Shown: positions 53,907-62,766, numbered from the stretch's first letter. The stretch is DNA of 64,000 nt from Novosphingobium panipatense (GCF_002149965.1 NZ_MSQB01000018.1:11677-75676), one strand, 5' to 3'. A program made the numbers and translations. Notes: generated by a model from the letters alone, not told the origin.

Positions 53907-54707
53907 CTATGCCCTACTGTTTTCCATGGCGCCAGTTTCCATGGCATGCCGGATCGCCGCCTGCGCGCCGCGTGCCAGAGCCTTGCGATCGCGGCGGTCC
54001 TCGCCGGTCAGCGGGGCCAGGAAATGCACAGTGACCCGCACCGGCTTCGTCCGGGCGAGAATGCGCAAGGCATTGTCGAGGCCGGGCTCTTCGCCCACCC
54101 AGGCTATTTCCGCCGCATCGCTTCCATAATCGACCCAGACGGGCTGGGCGGCGACAGTATCGTCGTCGGTGCTGATGGCGGATAACAGGGACGACTTGAA
54201 AGGCAGCAGATCCGTTCCATCGGAAGTCGTGCCTTCGGGAAAGATCGTCAGCGCGCCGGTGTCTCGCAACGCGCTTCGAACTTGTTCCACTTGCTCGGAA
54301 ACAGTGCTGCGGCGGTTGCGGGCGACGAAAACGGTATCGTTGAGCGTGCAGAGCCAGCGCAGCGGCGCAAAGTCGGCCAGGCCGTCATGCGCGATGAAGG
54401 CTGTTCCAGAGGCATGCGAAAGCGCCGGTATATCGAGCCAGCTGACATGATTGGCCAGAAAGAACGTGTCCGGCGCGGGGCTTGAGCCGCGCATGGTGAC
54501 GCGAAGGCCCGAAATCCTGCCCACCGACGTCAGGAAGAAACGCGGCGCCGGGTTGCGGCGGGTGAGGGGCGCGAGCAGATAATAGGCAGGCACGCAGGCC
54601 AGCAGCAGGACGAGTAACGCGAAAAGGCGGATCGCGACCAAGGGCCAGGCCCAGGGCGCGATCCGCCTTTTCACGTCTGAAGCCTTGGCCGCAGCCCCGG
54701 CGTTCAC
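53907..54707 (-). CDS. Lysophospholipid acyltransferase (PlsC-like)
   Basis: 266 residues. Membrane-associated acyltransferase: N-terminal hydrophobic helices (LFALLVLLLACVPAYYLLA), the catalytic HX4D in LANHVSWLDIPAL, the FVARNRR segment and the FPEGTTSDG substrate motif. GTG start overlapping the fur stop by four bases (GTGA). Transfers acyl groups to lysophosphatidate or an ornithine-lipid precursor (OlsA-like); which one cannot be decided. Confidence 0.85.
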   Translation of the reverse strand: MNAGAAAKASDVKRRIAPWAWPLVAIRLFALLVLLLACVPAYYLLAPLTRRNPAPRFFLTSVGRISGLRVTMRGSSPAPDTFFLANHVSWLDIPALSHASGTAFIAHDGLADFAPLRWLCTLNDTVFVARNRRSTVSEQVEQVRSALRDTGALTIFPEGTTSDGTDLLPFKSSLLSAISTDDDTVAAQPVWVDYGSDAAEIAWVGEEPGLDNALRILARTKPVRVTVHFLAPLTGEDRRDRKALARGAQAAIRHAMETGAMENSRA

Positions 54708-55141
54708 TTGCGCTTTTCGCCTTCCTCGCGGTCGATCCGCACGCCAAACAGCTCCATGCGGTGATCGACGAGACGGAAGCCCAGCTTCTCCGCGATCTGG
54801 CGCTGGAGGGATTCGAGCTCCGGGTCGACGAATTCGATGACCTGACCGGATTCGACATCAATCATGTGGTCATGATGCGCTTCCGGCGCCGCTTCGTAGC
54901 GCGCGCGGCCATCGCCGAAGTCGTGACGGTCCAGGATACCGGCTTCCTCGAAGAGGCGCACGGTGCGGTAGACGGTGGCGATCGAGATGCCCGGATCGAG
55001 CGCGGTGGCGCGTTCGTGGAGCTTCTCGACGTCAGGATGGTCGGTACTCTCGGAAAGCACTCGGGCAATGATGCGGCGTTGTTCGGTGATCCGAAGGCCG
55101 CGTTCGGCGCAGAGAGCTTCGAGGTCGATAGGTTGATGCAC
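54704..55141 (-). CDS. fur: Fur-family transcriptional regulator
   Basis: 145 residues. The winged helix contains RGLRITEQRRIIARVLSES and the recognition helix SIATVYRTVRLFEEAGIL; metal-binding His/Asp occur in HHDHMIDVESGQVIEF. The two CxxC motifs of gammaproteobacterial Fur are absent, as in alphaproteobacterial Fur/Mur proteins, so it may respond to iron or manganese. A CGATTA-CGA-TAATCG palindrome lies upstream at 55216-55230 and could be an operator. Confidence 0.9.
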   Translation of the reverse strand: MHQPIDLEALCAERGLRITEQRRIIARVLSESTDHPDVEKLHERATALDPGISIATVYRTVRLFEEAGILDRHDFGDGRARYEAAPEAHHDHMIDVESGQVIEFVDPELESLQRQIAEKLGFRLVDHRMELFGVRIDREEGEKRK

Positions 55142-55163
55142 GTTTGACCCGTATCAATGAAAA

Positions 55164-55193
55164 GGCACGGCAACCTAGATAGGCCGCCGTGCC
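55164..55193 (-). terminator. Terminator of mucR, upstream of fur
   Basis: 8-bp stem GGCACGGC/GCCGTGCC with a 14-base loop. On the minus strand it is followed by TTTT. It lies 70 bp past the mucR stop and 23 bp before the fur start, so it may also be part of the fur leader. Confidence 0.6.
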
Positions 55194-55262
55194 CATAATC
55201 ACAACCGCGGAACGTCGATTACGATAATCGGTGTCCCCGCTTGGTTGCCAGTTATCGTTGCC

Positions 55263-55709
55263 TCAGGCGGCGACGGTCTTGGGCTTGCGGCCGCGGCGCG
55301 CGTTGGGCTTGCGGCCGAGGCCGATCTTCTTGGCCAGCTCGCGGCGCTTTTCGGCGTAGTTGGGGGCGACCATCGGATAGTCGGCGGGCAGGTTCCAGCG
55401 CGCGCGATACTCTTCCGGGGTCATGTTGTAGTGCGTCATCAGGTGGCGCTTCAGCATCTTGAGCTTCTTGCCGTCTTCAAGGCAGACGATGTAGTCCGGC
55501 TTTACGGAAGCGCGAACCGAAACGGCGGGTTCCGGCTTTTCTTCTTCGACGACGGGTGCGCCGCCAAGTCCGGCGAGGGCGCCGTAGACATTGGTGATGA
55601 GCGCGGGAAGATCTTCTACGCCGACGCTGTTGTTGCTGACATGCGCTGCGACGATGTCCGAAGTGAGCGTGATCAACGTCTCGTTGGCATCAGCCTGGAT
55701 GTTTTCCAT
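55263..55709 (-). CDS. Ros/MucR-family zinc-finger regulator
   Basis: 148 residues. The C-terminal domain VKPDYIVCLEDGKKLKMLKRHLMTHYNMTPEEYRARW and the following YPMVAPNYAEKR match Ros/MucR. In the finger the second zinc position is Asp (CLED) rather than Cys (CxxC), leaving Cys-Asp-His-His, a variant known in some rhizobial homologues. MucR proteins bind AT-rich DNA and act as global repressors; the 185 bp upstream are conspicuously AT-rich, which suggests autoregulation. The Lys/Arg tail GRKPNARRGRKPK is basic. Confidence 0.92.
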   Translation of the reverse strand: MENIQADANETLITLTSDIVAAHVSNNSVGVEDLPALITNVYGALAGLGGAPVVEEEKPEPAVSVRASVKPDYIVCLEDGKKLKMLKRHLMTHYNMTPEEYRARWNLPADYPMVAPNYAEKRRELAKKIGLGRKPNARRGRKPKTVAA

Positions 55710-55894
55710 TATTTTACGACCTCTTTATTGCGACCATTTTTTGGAATCGGCGGCCATTTAAAGCCTGCTCATTGGCTGTGGACCATTTTGACCTCAAATT
55801 CAAGGTCGATTAAAAGTCGTCCCTAATTGCGACACTTGTAACATTACAAGATAATACAATTAGTCCGAGTACCTCTTAGCCCACGGAGAAACTC
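55710..55894 (-). promoter_or_regulatory. AT-rich upstream region of the mucR-type gene
   Basis: 185 bp much richer in A and T than the surroundings, with a 7-2-7 inverted repeat CTTGTAA-CA-TTACAAG at 55835-55850 and several TTTTA/TTAAA steps. It probably holds the promoter and MucR binding sites. Confidence 0.5.
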
Positions 55895-56353
55895 TTAACC
55901 AATGTCGCAAGCAAAGGTCAGGGCGTCGATCCTGTCTCCACAAGGCGTACGGTAGTATTCCTTGCGCTCACCGATCTGATAGAAGCCAAAGCTGGAATAG
56001 AGCGTTTGGGCCGGGTTGCCTCTTCTCATTTCAAGTAAAAGGCGTTTAGCGCCTCTGCCCGAAGCCGCAAGTTTAAGCGCATCCAGTATGGACCGGCCCA
56101 GTCCCAACCGGCGAAATTCGGGGTCCACTGCCAGAAGCAGCAGTTCTTCTTCTTCATATCCGGTGCGGGAGAGTGAAAAACCGGCGGCGCTTTCATCATC
56201 CGCGACCGGCTTTCCCTGCGCGGAAACGAGATAATAGTGACAGGAATCGAATGACAGCGCGTCTTCGACTTGGCGGCGGTTCCAGGCTTCGCCCCAGGCG
56301 GGGTCGAACGAACTGGCCATCACGGCCATGATCCTGTCAATATCGTCGATCAT
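55895..56353 (-). CDS. rimI: Ribosomal protein-alanine N-acetyltransferase-like (GNAT)
   Basis: 152 residues. GNAT fold with acetyl-CoA-binding loop DPEFRRLGLGRSILD and the C-terminal LYSSFGFYQIGERKEYYR segment typical of RimI. It acetylates the N-terminus of ribosomal protein S18 in enterics. ATG 56353 lies 7 bp past the tsaB stop; the pairing with tsaB is a common arrangement and supports the call. Confidence 0.88.
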   Translation of the reverse strand: MIDDIDRIMAVMASSFDPAWGEAWNRRQVEDALSFDSCHYYLVSAQGKPVADDESAAGFSLSRTGYEEEELLLLAVDPEFRRLGLGRSILDALKLAASGRGAKRLLLEMRRGNPAQTLYSSFGFYQIGERKEYYRTPCGDRIDALTFACDIG

Positions 56354-56360
56354 CGCGCGT

Positions 56361-57023
56361 TCAACCTTGCGGTCCGGGCAGGCCGCCCGGCAGGCGGGCA
56401 TCGGGCGCACGGCCGTAGAGCGGCCGGGTATCGGCGGACAGCGCCGCCTGCGGCAGGAGAGGGAAGGCACGGGCGTCAGGCCAGAGGGCGAGCGCGGTTC
56501 CATCGGCCCGCAAGCCGACGAGCGCCTGGGCCTGGGTTCCCGCCACAACCTCTTCGATCATCCTCGCCGCCGCGTCGTCAGGCCGCATCGAGGCAAGCGG
56601 GCGGCTGGTGCTGCCGTCGGCGGCGAAGCCTTCGGTGAACCACTCGCCGTGACCGCCGGTCATCGCCACGCCGACGGGAACGGCGCCGGCCTGGTCGCGC
56701 GCGATCGCGGCGATCATTGCCAAGGTGGAATAGCCAAGGACATTCGAGCCCCAGGCGAGGGCCAGAGCACGCGCCGCGGCGAGGCCCACGCGCACGCCCG
56801 TGAAGCTGCCTGGTCCAAGGGCGGCGACGATGCGCGGCGCGCGGCCGCGATCGGGCAGGGCGGCGATCATCGGCACCAAGGCTTCGGCATGGCCGCGGCC
56901 CAGCATGCGGAAATCCCCTGCAAGCAGGGTATCCCCATCGAAAAGCGCGACCGAGCAGGCCTCGGTCGCGCTATCGATCACCAGTGTCCGGCCGCTGAAC
57001 GGCTCTGCAGTCGTCTCCGTCAT
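56361..57023 (-). CDS. tsaB: tRNA threonylcarbamoyladenosine biosynthesis protein TsaB
   Basis: 220 residues. ASKHA-fold partner of TsaD in t6A37 modification of tRNA. LVIDSATEACSVALF, GRGHAEALVPMI and ALGPGSFTGVRVGLAAARALA are diagnostic. Between nfuA (7 bp upstream) and rimI (7 bp downstream), so one operon. Confidence 0.93.
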   Translation of the reverse strand: MTETTAEPFSGRTLVIDSATEACSVALFDGDTLLAGDFRMLGRGHAEALVPMIAALPDRGRAPRIVAALGPGSFTGVRVGLAAARALALAWGSNVLGYSTLAMIAAIARDQAGAVPVGVAMTGGHGEWFTEGFAADGSTSRPLASMRPDDAAARMIEEVVAGTQAQALVGLRADGTALALWPDARAFPLLPQAALSADTRPLYGRAPDARLPGGLPGPQG

Positions 57024-57030
57024 GCGGCGG

Positions 57031-57609
57031 TCAGGCGGCGCGGACTTCGGTAACTTCGGGAACGTAGTGCTTCAGCAGGCTTTCGATGCCGTGCTTCAGC
57101 GTGGCGCTGGACGAAGGGCAGCCCGAGCAGGCACCCTGCATGGCGAGATAGACCACGCCGTCGCGGTAGCCGCGATAGACGATGTCGCCGCCGTCGTTGG
57201 CAACGGCCGGGCGCACGCGGGTTTCGATCAGGTCCTTGATCTGCTCCACGATGTCGGCATCGGCGGGATCGTCGCCGTAATCGGCATCGTCCTCGAGCGG
57301 GACGGAGAAGCCGCTGGCATCGCTTCCCGCGAAAAGCGGTGCTTCCGAAACGAAGTGGTCGAGCAGGATCGAGACGACCTGCGGCTTGAGATCGGACCAT
57401 TCCACGCCGGGCGCGGCGGTTACCGAAACGAAGCCCTGGCCGAAGAACACGCCGGTGACATCGCCCAGATCGAACAGGGCCTGCGCCAGCGGAGAGACTT
57501 CCGCTTCTTCGGGCGAGGTGAATTCGCGGGTGCCGGCCGCCATGACCTGCCGTCCGGGCAGGAACTTGAGCGTGGCGGGATTGGGCGTGGCTTCGGTTTC
57601 GATGTACAT
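57031..57609 (-). CDS. NifU-family iron-sulfur scaffold protein
   Basis: 192 residues. N-terminal Nfu_N domain (MYIETEATPNPATLKFLPGR) and C-terminal NifU domain with the cluster-binding GACSGCPSSSATLKHGIE. Delivers Fe-S clusters to client enzymes such as IspH. First gene of the nfu-tsaB-rimI operon. Confidence 0.92.
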   Translation of the reverse strand: MYIETEATPNPATLKFLPGRQVMAAGTREFTSPEEAEVSPLAQALFDLGDVTGVFFGQGFVSVTAAPGVEWSDLKPQVVSILLDHFVSEAPLFAGSDASGFSVPLEDDADYGDDPADADIVEQIKDLIETRVRPAVANDGGDIVYRGYRDGVVYLAMQGACSGCPSSSATLKHGIESLLKHYVPEVTEVRAA

Positions 57610-57956
57610 GATCCAGGCGATTTAGGTGTTGCTGAGGTGGGGTCAAGTCCACAAGGCGCAATTGACTTTGCGCGAGGCGGGAACAAGGCTGCGCTCCGGC
57701 TCTTTTTACGCCGCGACTTTGCATGACCTCAGAGTCTGTTTGAAAATTCGCGGAAGGCGAATTTTGCGGCACCGGCCCACGCCCCCACCCTACCACCCAA
57801 CGGTAGTATCCTGCGGGTGGTAGGGTGGGGGCGTGGGCCGGTGCCGCAGTGAAAATGCCGATTTCGGCATTTTCCAAACAGACTCTAAACTCCCGCTCGC
57901 CATCCATCGGCGCTATTCACTGGCCCTTAATCGAACCGGAACCTATACCCCTCCCG
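57610..57956. other. Intergenic region occupied by a compound inverted repeat
   Basis: 347 bp between the divergent nfu and M16 peptidase genes. Apart from the 156-bp structure at 57731-57886 no gene or clear motif was found; an AT-poor leader of about 70 bp separates the structure from the peptidase start. Confidence 0.6.
57731..57886. repeat. 156-bp compound inverted repeat (possible MITE-like element)
   Basis: Perfect 12-bp terminal inverted repeats AGAGTCTGTTTG (57731-57742) and CAAACAGACTCT (57875-57886). Inside are a 9-bp hairpin (57743-57765), a perfect 33-bp stem (57766-57798 with 57815-57847) around a 16-base loop, and an 11-bp hairpin (57851-57874). The whole could fold as a four-way junction. 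No coding capacity. No clear target duplication is seen at the borders. Confidence 0.85.
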
Positions 57957-60887
57957 ATGACGAAATCTCCGCGCGCCGCCCGCTCGCTAGCCTGCCTGCT
58001 CCTGCTGGCTCCTCTTCCGGTTCAGTCCGTTCTCGCCCAGGTGCCGAACGCCCCGGCTCCGGCGGCGGAAACGCTGCCCGGCGATCGGGATCCCTGGCTT
58101 TATCGCGGCAGCGACATCCCGCGCGACCCGGAATGGCATTTCGGTGAGCTTTCCAACGGGTTGAAATATGCGGTGCGCCGCAACGGCGTGCCGCCGGGGC
58201 AGGTCTCGATCCGCATTCGCGTCGATGCCGGTTCGCTTTACGAGACCGATTCGGAACGCGGCTATGCGCACTTGCTGGAGCACATGCTGTTCCGCCAGTC
58301 CAAGTACATCCCCGAGGGCACGGCCATCGCCGCGTTCCAACGCCTGGGTGCCACGTTCGGCAGCGACACCAATGCTGTGACCTCGACCACGCAGACCGTG
58401 TTCAAGCTCGACCTGCCCAATGCCACGCCGACCTCGCTGGACGAGACGTTCAAGCTGATGAGCGGCATGGTGACGGCGCCGACGCTCTCGGCCTCCAACC
58501 TCAAGTCAGACCTGCCTATCGTCCTGGCCGAAATGCGCGAGCGCGGCGGCGCCGCCAAGCGGGTGCAGGACGCCATGCAGAAGACGCTCTATGCCGGGCA
58601 GCCGCTGTCCGTGCGCGAGCCGATCGGCACGGTCGAATCGCTGACGTCGGCGACGCCGGATTCGGTGCGCGCCTTCTATTCGCGCTGGTATCGGCCGGAT
58701 AACGTCGCGGTGATCGTGGCAGGCGATGCCGATCCGGCGACGCTCGAAAGCTATGTGAAGAAGTGGTTTTCCGACTGGAAGGCCAGCGGCAAGCTGAGCC
58801 AGGCGCCCAGCTTCGGCGATCCGGTGGCGCCGCAGGGTGCCGATCCGAAGAATCCGGTGGGCGAAACCAAGGTTCTGGTCGAGCCCGACCTGCCGCCCTC
58901 GCTGATGTATGCGATCCTGCGCCCGTGGCGGCAGGTGACCGACAATATCGTCTACAACCAGGGCCTGATGGTCGATTCGATCGCGCAAGCCGTGATCAAC
59001 CGGCGGCTTGAATCGAAGGCGCGGGCGGGCGGCAGCTTCCTCTCGGCCTCGGTCAACCAGGACGACGTCTCGCGTTCGGCGGACGCCACGTTCGTGTCGG
59101 TCACGCCTTTGGGGGACGACTGGCAGGCCGCCCTGCGCGACGTGCGCGGTGTGATCGCCGATGCCATGACCAAGCCGCCGACGCAGGCCGAGATCGACCG
59201 GGAGGTTGCCGAACTCGACGTCGCGTTCCAGGTGCCGGTCGAGCAGCAGCGTATTCTGCCGGGCTCGAAGCTGGCGGACGACATGGTCAACGCGCTCGAT
59301 ATCCGAGAAACGGTTGCCGCGCCGAACGACGTGCTGCGTATTTTCCGCGAGTCGAAGCACCTGTTCACCCCGGCCGATGTGCTGAAGCACACCCAGCAGC
59401 TGTTCAGCGGTACGGTAACGCGCGCGCTCTTCACCACCCAGAAGCAGGGCGGTGCAACCGACGAGGCGCTGCGCACGGCGCTGCTCCAGCCGATCAAGCC
59501 CGACGCCTCGATCCGCACGGCGGGGAACGAGAAGCCCGTGTCCTTCGAGAAACTGCCCGCGATCGGCGCGCCTCACAAGGCGAGCGCGCAGACCCCCACC
59601 GGGCTGCTCGATATCGAACAGCTTACTTTCGCGAACGGCGTGAAGGCGATGCTCTGGCCGGTTCAGGAAGAGCCGGGCCGCGTCACCGTGAAGGTCCGCT
59701 TCGGCGGCGGCAAGCGTTCGATCGCGCCGCAGGATGCGCCCTATATCGCGCTGGGCGAATTCGCGCTGGTCGGTTCGGGCCTGGCCACTCTGGGCCAGGA
59801 AGACCTCGACCGGATCTCGACGGGCCGCAAGATGGGCTTCGATTTCGAGGTCCAGGACGCCAGCTTCCAGTTCCAGGCGGAAACACGCCCGCAGGACCTG
59901 GCCGATCAGCTCTACCTCTTCGCTGCCAAGCTGGACCTGCCGCGCTGGGATCCGCAGCCGCTGGTCCGTGCCAAGGCGGCGGCGAAGATCCAGTACGCGA
60001 CCTATTCCACCTCGCCGCAGGGCGTGCTGAGCCGCGATCTGGAGTTCTACCAGCGCGGCAAGGATCCCCGTTTCGCGACGCCCACGCCTGAAGCGATCGA
60101 GAAGACCACGCCTGCCGGCTTCAAGAAAGTCTGGAGCAAGGCGCTGGCGAGCGGCCCGGTGGAAGTGCAGATCTACGGCGATTTCGACAAGGCATCGACG
60201 ATCACCGCGCTGGAAAAGACTTTCGGCGCGCTCAAGGCTCGTACCCCGGCGCCCTCCACCGCCAATCTGGCGGACGTTACCGTGCCGAAGCCGTCGGACA
60301 CGCCGATCGTGCTCCAGCATCACGGCGATCCCGACCAGGCCGCCGCGGTCATCTCGTGGCCCACCGGCGGCGGTTCGATGGGCATCCGGGAATCGCGCCA
60401 GCTTGAGATCCTGACGCAGCTTTTCACCAATCGCCTGCTCGATGCGGTCCGCGAGAAGCTGGGCGTGGCCTATGCGCCTTACGTCTATTCGCAGTGGCCG
60501 GTGGACATGGCGGCGGGCGGTTCGATCACCGCGATGGCGCAGCTTGACCCCAAGTCGACCACGGTGTTCTTCCAGACCGCCGACGAGATCGCCCAGAACC
60601 TGATCCAGAATCCGCCGACGGCGCAGGAACTTGCTCTGGTGACCGAACCGATGCGCCAGCAGGTGACCCGCGCTGCTTCGAGCACCTCGTTCTTCATGGG
60701 CCAGCTCGAAGGGGCTACTTACGATCCTTCGCGGATCGGCACCGTTCGCACGATCCTTTACGATTACACCGCCACCACGCCGCAGCAGATGCAGGCGCTG
60801 GCTGCCCGCTATCTGGGCAAGAACAATTCGTGGCGGCTTGAGGTCATGCCGGAAGGCAAGGCCGTGGGGGCCGTCGCGGCCAAGTAG
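57957..60887 (+). CDS. Exported M16-family zinc metallopeptidase (two-domain)
   Basis: 976 residues. Signal peptide to about VLAQ (residue 27). The first M16 domain has the inverted zinc motif in AHLLEHMLFRQSKY and FGSDTNAVTSTTQTVF; the second M16 domain begins near GLLDIEQLTFANGVKAMLWP and lacks the zinc motif, as usual. PqqL/insulinase-like organisation. It probably degrades peptides in the periplasm. ATG 57957 is preferred because in-frame starts further upstream lie in the inverted repeat. Ribosome site weak. Confidence 0.88.
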   Translation: MTKSPRAARSLACLLLLAPLPVQSVLAQVPNAPAPAAETLPGDRDPWLYRGSDIPRDPEWHFGELSNGLKYAVRRNGVPPGQVSIRIRVDAGSLYETDSERGYAHLLEHMLFRQSKYIPEGTAIAAFQRLGATFGSDTNAVTSTTQTVFKLDLPNATPTSLDETFKLMSGMVTAPTLSASNLKSDLPIVLAEMRERGGAAKRVQDAMQKTLYAGQPLSVREPIGTVESLTSATPDSVRAFYSRWYRPDNVAVIVAGDADPATLESYVKKWFSDWKASGKLSQAPSFGDPVAPQGADPKNPVGETKVLVEPDLPPSLMYAILRPWRQVTDNIVYNQGLMVDSIAQAVINRRLESKARAGGSFLSASVNQDDVSRSADATFVSVTPLGDDWQAALRDVRGVIADAMTKPPTQAEIDREVAELDVAFQVPVEQQRILPGSKLADDMVNALDIRETVAAPNDVLRIFRESKHLFTPADVLKHTQQLFSGTVTRALFTTQKQGGATDEALRTALLQPIKPDASIRTAGNEKPVSFEKLPAIGAPHKASAQTPTGLLDIEQLTFANGVKAMLWPVQEEPGRVTVKVRFGGGKRSIAPQDAPYIALGEFALVGSGLATLGQEDLDRISTGRKMGFDFEVQDASFQFQAETRPQDLADQLYLFAAKLDLPRWDPQPLVRAKAAAKIQYATYSTSPQGVLSRDLEFYQRGKDPRFATPTPEAIEKTTPAGFKKVWSKALASGPVEVQIYGDFDKASTITALEKTFGALKARTPAPSTANLADVTVPKPSDTPIVLQHHGDPDQAAAVISWPTGGGSMGIRESRQLEILTQLFTNRLLDAVREKLGVAYAPYVYSQWPVDMAAGGSITAMAQLDPKSTTVFFQTADEIAQNLIQNPPTAQELALVTEPMRQQVTRAASSTSFFMGQLEGATYDPSRIGTVRTILYDYTATTPQQMQALAARYLGKNNSWRLEVMPEGKAVGAVAAK

Positions 60888-61009
60888 TAGCAGCAAGTCG
60901 AAGGGCGAAGTTGTTCGCAAGTTGCGCGCACGGCTTCGCCTGGGACACCATCTTTCGCATTGCCGGATCGCTGCGGCGCAATCGATCACCATGATCGGCT
61001 AAACCGGCT

Positions 61010-61038
61010 TTGCAAAAATTGCTTCGAGAGGCTATGGC
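61010..61038 (+). promoter_or_regulatory. Candidate sigma-70 promoter of the DAHP synthase gene
   Basis: TTGCAA at 61010-61015 and TATGGC at 61033-61038 with a 17-base spacer, about 88 bp before the start. Moderate match by eye. Confidence 0.35.
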
Positions 61039-61125
61039 GCGCCCCTTGTTTGCGGTTCTTGCCGGTTTGGCCCCGCGCACTCGGTGCGGGGAGAGAAGGC
61101 GAAGGAACCGCCAGGAGTACGTAAC

Positions 61126-62499
61126 GTGGCTAGCAATTGGACCCCGGAAAGCTGGAAGGCTCAGGAAGCCCGCCATCTTCCGGTATATGGCGATGCGGAG
61201 AAGCTGGGCGAGGTCGAGGCCACGCTTGCGAAGTTTCCGCCGCTGGTCTTTGCGGGCGAGGCGCGTGCTCTGAAGGCGGATCTCGCCGAAGTCGCCGCCG
61301 GTCGCGGTTTCCTGCTCCAGGGCGGGGACTGCGCGGAAAGCTTCGCCGAATTCAGCGCCGACAACATTCGCGACACCTTCCGCGTGCTGCTGCAGATGGC
61401 GGTCGTGCTGACTTTCGCCAGCAAGCAGCCGGTGGTGAAGCTGGGCCGCATGGCGGGCCAGTTCGCCAAGCCGCGCTCGGCGCCGACCGAAATGGTGGGC
61501 GGCGTGGAGATGCCCAGCTACTTCGGTGACATCATCAACGGTATCGAGGGCAACGCCGATGCGCGTCGCAACGATCCCGAGCGCATGCTGCGCGCCTATA
61601 CGCAGTCTTCCGCCACGCTGAACCTGCTGCGCGCCTTCGCGCATGGCGGTTATGCGAACCTGCGCCAGGTCCACCAGTGGACGATGGAGCATATCGGCCG
61701 CAGCCCCTGGGGCGAGAAGTTCGCGCAGATGGCCGACCGCATCGGCGAGGCGCTGGACTTCATGGCCGCCTGCGGGGTGGACCCAAGCTCGGTTCCGCAG
61801 CTTCAGGGCACCGAATTCTACACCAGCCACGAAGCGCTGCTGCTCCCCTACGAGCAGGCCCTGACGCGCCGCGATTCGCTGACCGGCGACTGGTACGACT
61901 GTTCGGCCCACATGCTGTGGATCGGTGATCGCACCCGCTTCGAAGGCTCCGCCCATGTCGAGTACTTGCGCGGCGTGGGTAACCCGATCGGCATGAAGTG
62001 CGGGCCCAGCCTTGAGCCGGATGCGCTGCTGCGCATGCTCGACACGCTCAATCCGGGCCGCGAGCCGGGCCGTATGACCCTGATCAGCCGCTACGGCTAC
62101 GACAAGGTCGAAGCGGGCCTGCCCAAGCTGGTGCGCGCGGTGAAGGCGGAAGGCCATCCGGTCGTGTGGTCGTGCGATCCGATGCACGGCAACGTCATCA
62201 AGACCGAGACCGGCTTCAAGACCCGTCCCTACGACCGCATCCTCTCCGAAGTGCGCGGCTTCTTCGCCGTTCACCGCGCCGAGGGCACCCATGCGGGCGG
62301 CATCCATATCGAGATGACCGGCCAGGACGTGACCGAATGCACCGGCGGTGCCATCGCCATCACCGACGAGGCGCTGAAGGACCGCTACCACACCCACTGC
62401 GACCCCCGTCTCAACGGTGCGCAGTCGATCGAGCTGGCGTTCGAACTGGCGGACCTGCTCAATCTGGAAGCGACCGAAAGGCAGAAGCAGGCGGCCTGA
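61126..62499 (+). CDS. 3-deoxy-7-phosphoheptulonate synthase, class II
   Basis: First enzyme of the shikimate pathway, joining PEP and erythrose-4-phosphate. 457 residues of the plant-like class II. FLLQGGDCAESFAEF, KLGRMAGQFAKPRS, NPIGMKCGPSLEPD, VVWSCDPMHGN and HIEMTGQDVTECTGGA are characteristic. Starts at GTG 61126 with AGGAG 8 bases upstream. Feedback control by aromatic amino acids is likely but not visible. No Trp/Phe-rich leader peptide was found upstream. Confidence 0.95.
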   Translation: MASNWTPESWKAQEARHLPVYGDAEKLGEVEATLAKFPPLVFAGEARALKADLAEVAAGRGFLLQGGDCAESFAEFSADNIRDTFRVLLQMAVVLTFASKQPVVKLGRMAGQFAKPRSAPTEMVGGVEMPSYFGDIINGIEGNADARRNDPERMLRAYTQSSATLNLLRAFAHGGYANLRQVHQWTMEHIGRSPWGEKFAQMADRIGEALDFMAACGVDPSSVPQLQGTEFYTSHEALLLPYEQALTRRDSLTGDWYDCSAHMLWIGDRTRFEGSAHVEYLRGVGNPIGMKCGPSLEPDALLRMLDTLNPGREPGRMTLISRYGYDKVEAGLPKLVRAVKAEGHPVVWSCDPMHGNVIKTETGFKTRPYDRILSEVRGFFAVHRAEGTHAGGIHIEMTGQDVTECTGGAIAITDEALKDRYHTHCDPRLNGAQSIELAFELADLLNLEATERQKQAA

Positions 62500-62522
62500 T
62501 CCGCAGCTTCGAAAGGCAAAGG

Positions 62523-62559
62523 AACGGGCGGGGAAGCGAAGGCTTTCCTGCCCGTTTCG
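62523..62559 (+). terminator. Terminator of the DAHP synthase gene
   Basis: 15-bp stem (62523-62537 with 62542-62556, two G.T pairs) with loop GAAG, followed by TTTC. It also faces the convergent small gene at 62572. Confidence 0.8.
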
Positions 62560-62571
62560 CGTTGAAGTCCG

Positions 62572-62766
62572 TCAGGTAAGCTGCGGGGCCGCTCCAGGGG
62601 CAAGGCGGGCGCGGTGCAGGGCTTCGATCTCGGCAGCCTGACGGCGGATCACGGCGGCAGCCTGGAACATGGCGGAGCCCCTCGTCGGCGCCTGCGGTTC
62701 GCAGCGGTCCAGCGCAGCCCACATCTCGAGCATCTGCGCCAGAGCCTCGACCTCCGCTTTGTCCAC
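62572..62766 (-). CDS. Small protein of unknown function (64 residues)
   Basis: GTG start at 62766 with GAGAGGA upstream. Mostly alpha-helical and amphipathic (KAEVEALAQMLEMWAALDRC and FQAAAVIRRQAAEIEALHRAR), possibly coiled-coil, with a terminal LAPGAAPQLT. Codon pattern is consistent with a real gene. Function unknown. Confidence 0.6.
   Translation of the reverse strand: MDKAEVEALAQMLEMWAALDRCEPQAPTRGSAMFQAAAVIRRQAAEIEALHRARLAPGAAPQLT

Noticed and set aside
58506..60992. An 828-codon minus-strand frame opposite the M16 peptidase
   Set aside because: Shadow of a conserved gene; composition is Arg/Gly/His-rich and featureless.
61034..61125. A possible leader peptide controlling the DAHP synthase
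   Set aside because: The frame has no run of Phe, Trp or Tyr codons and continues into the gene in another frame; no attenuator-type alternative hairpins were found.
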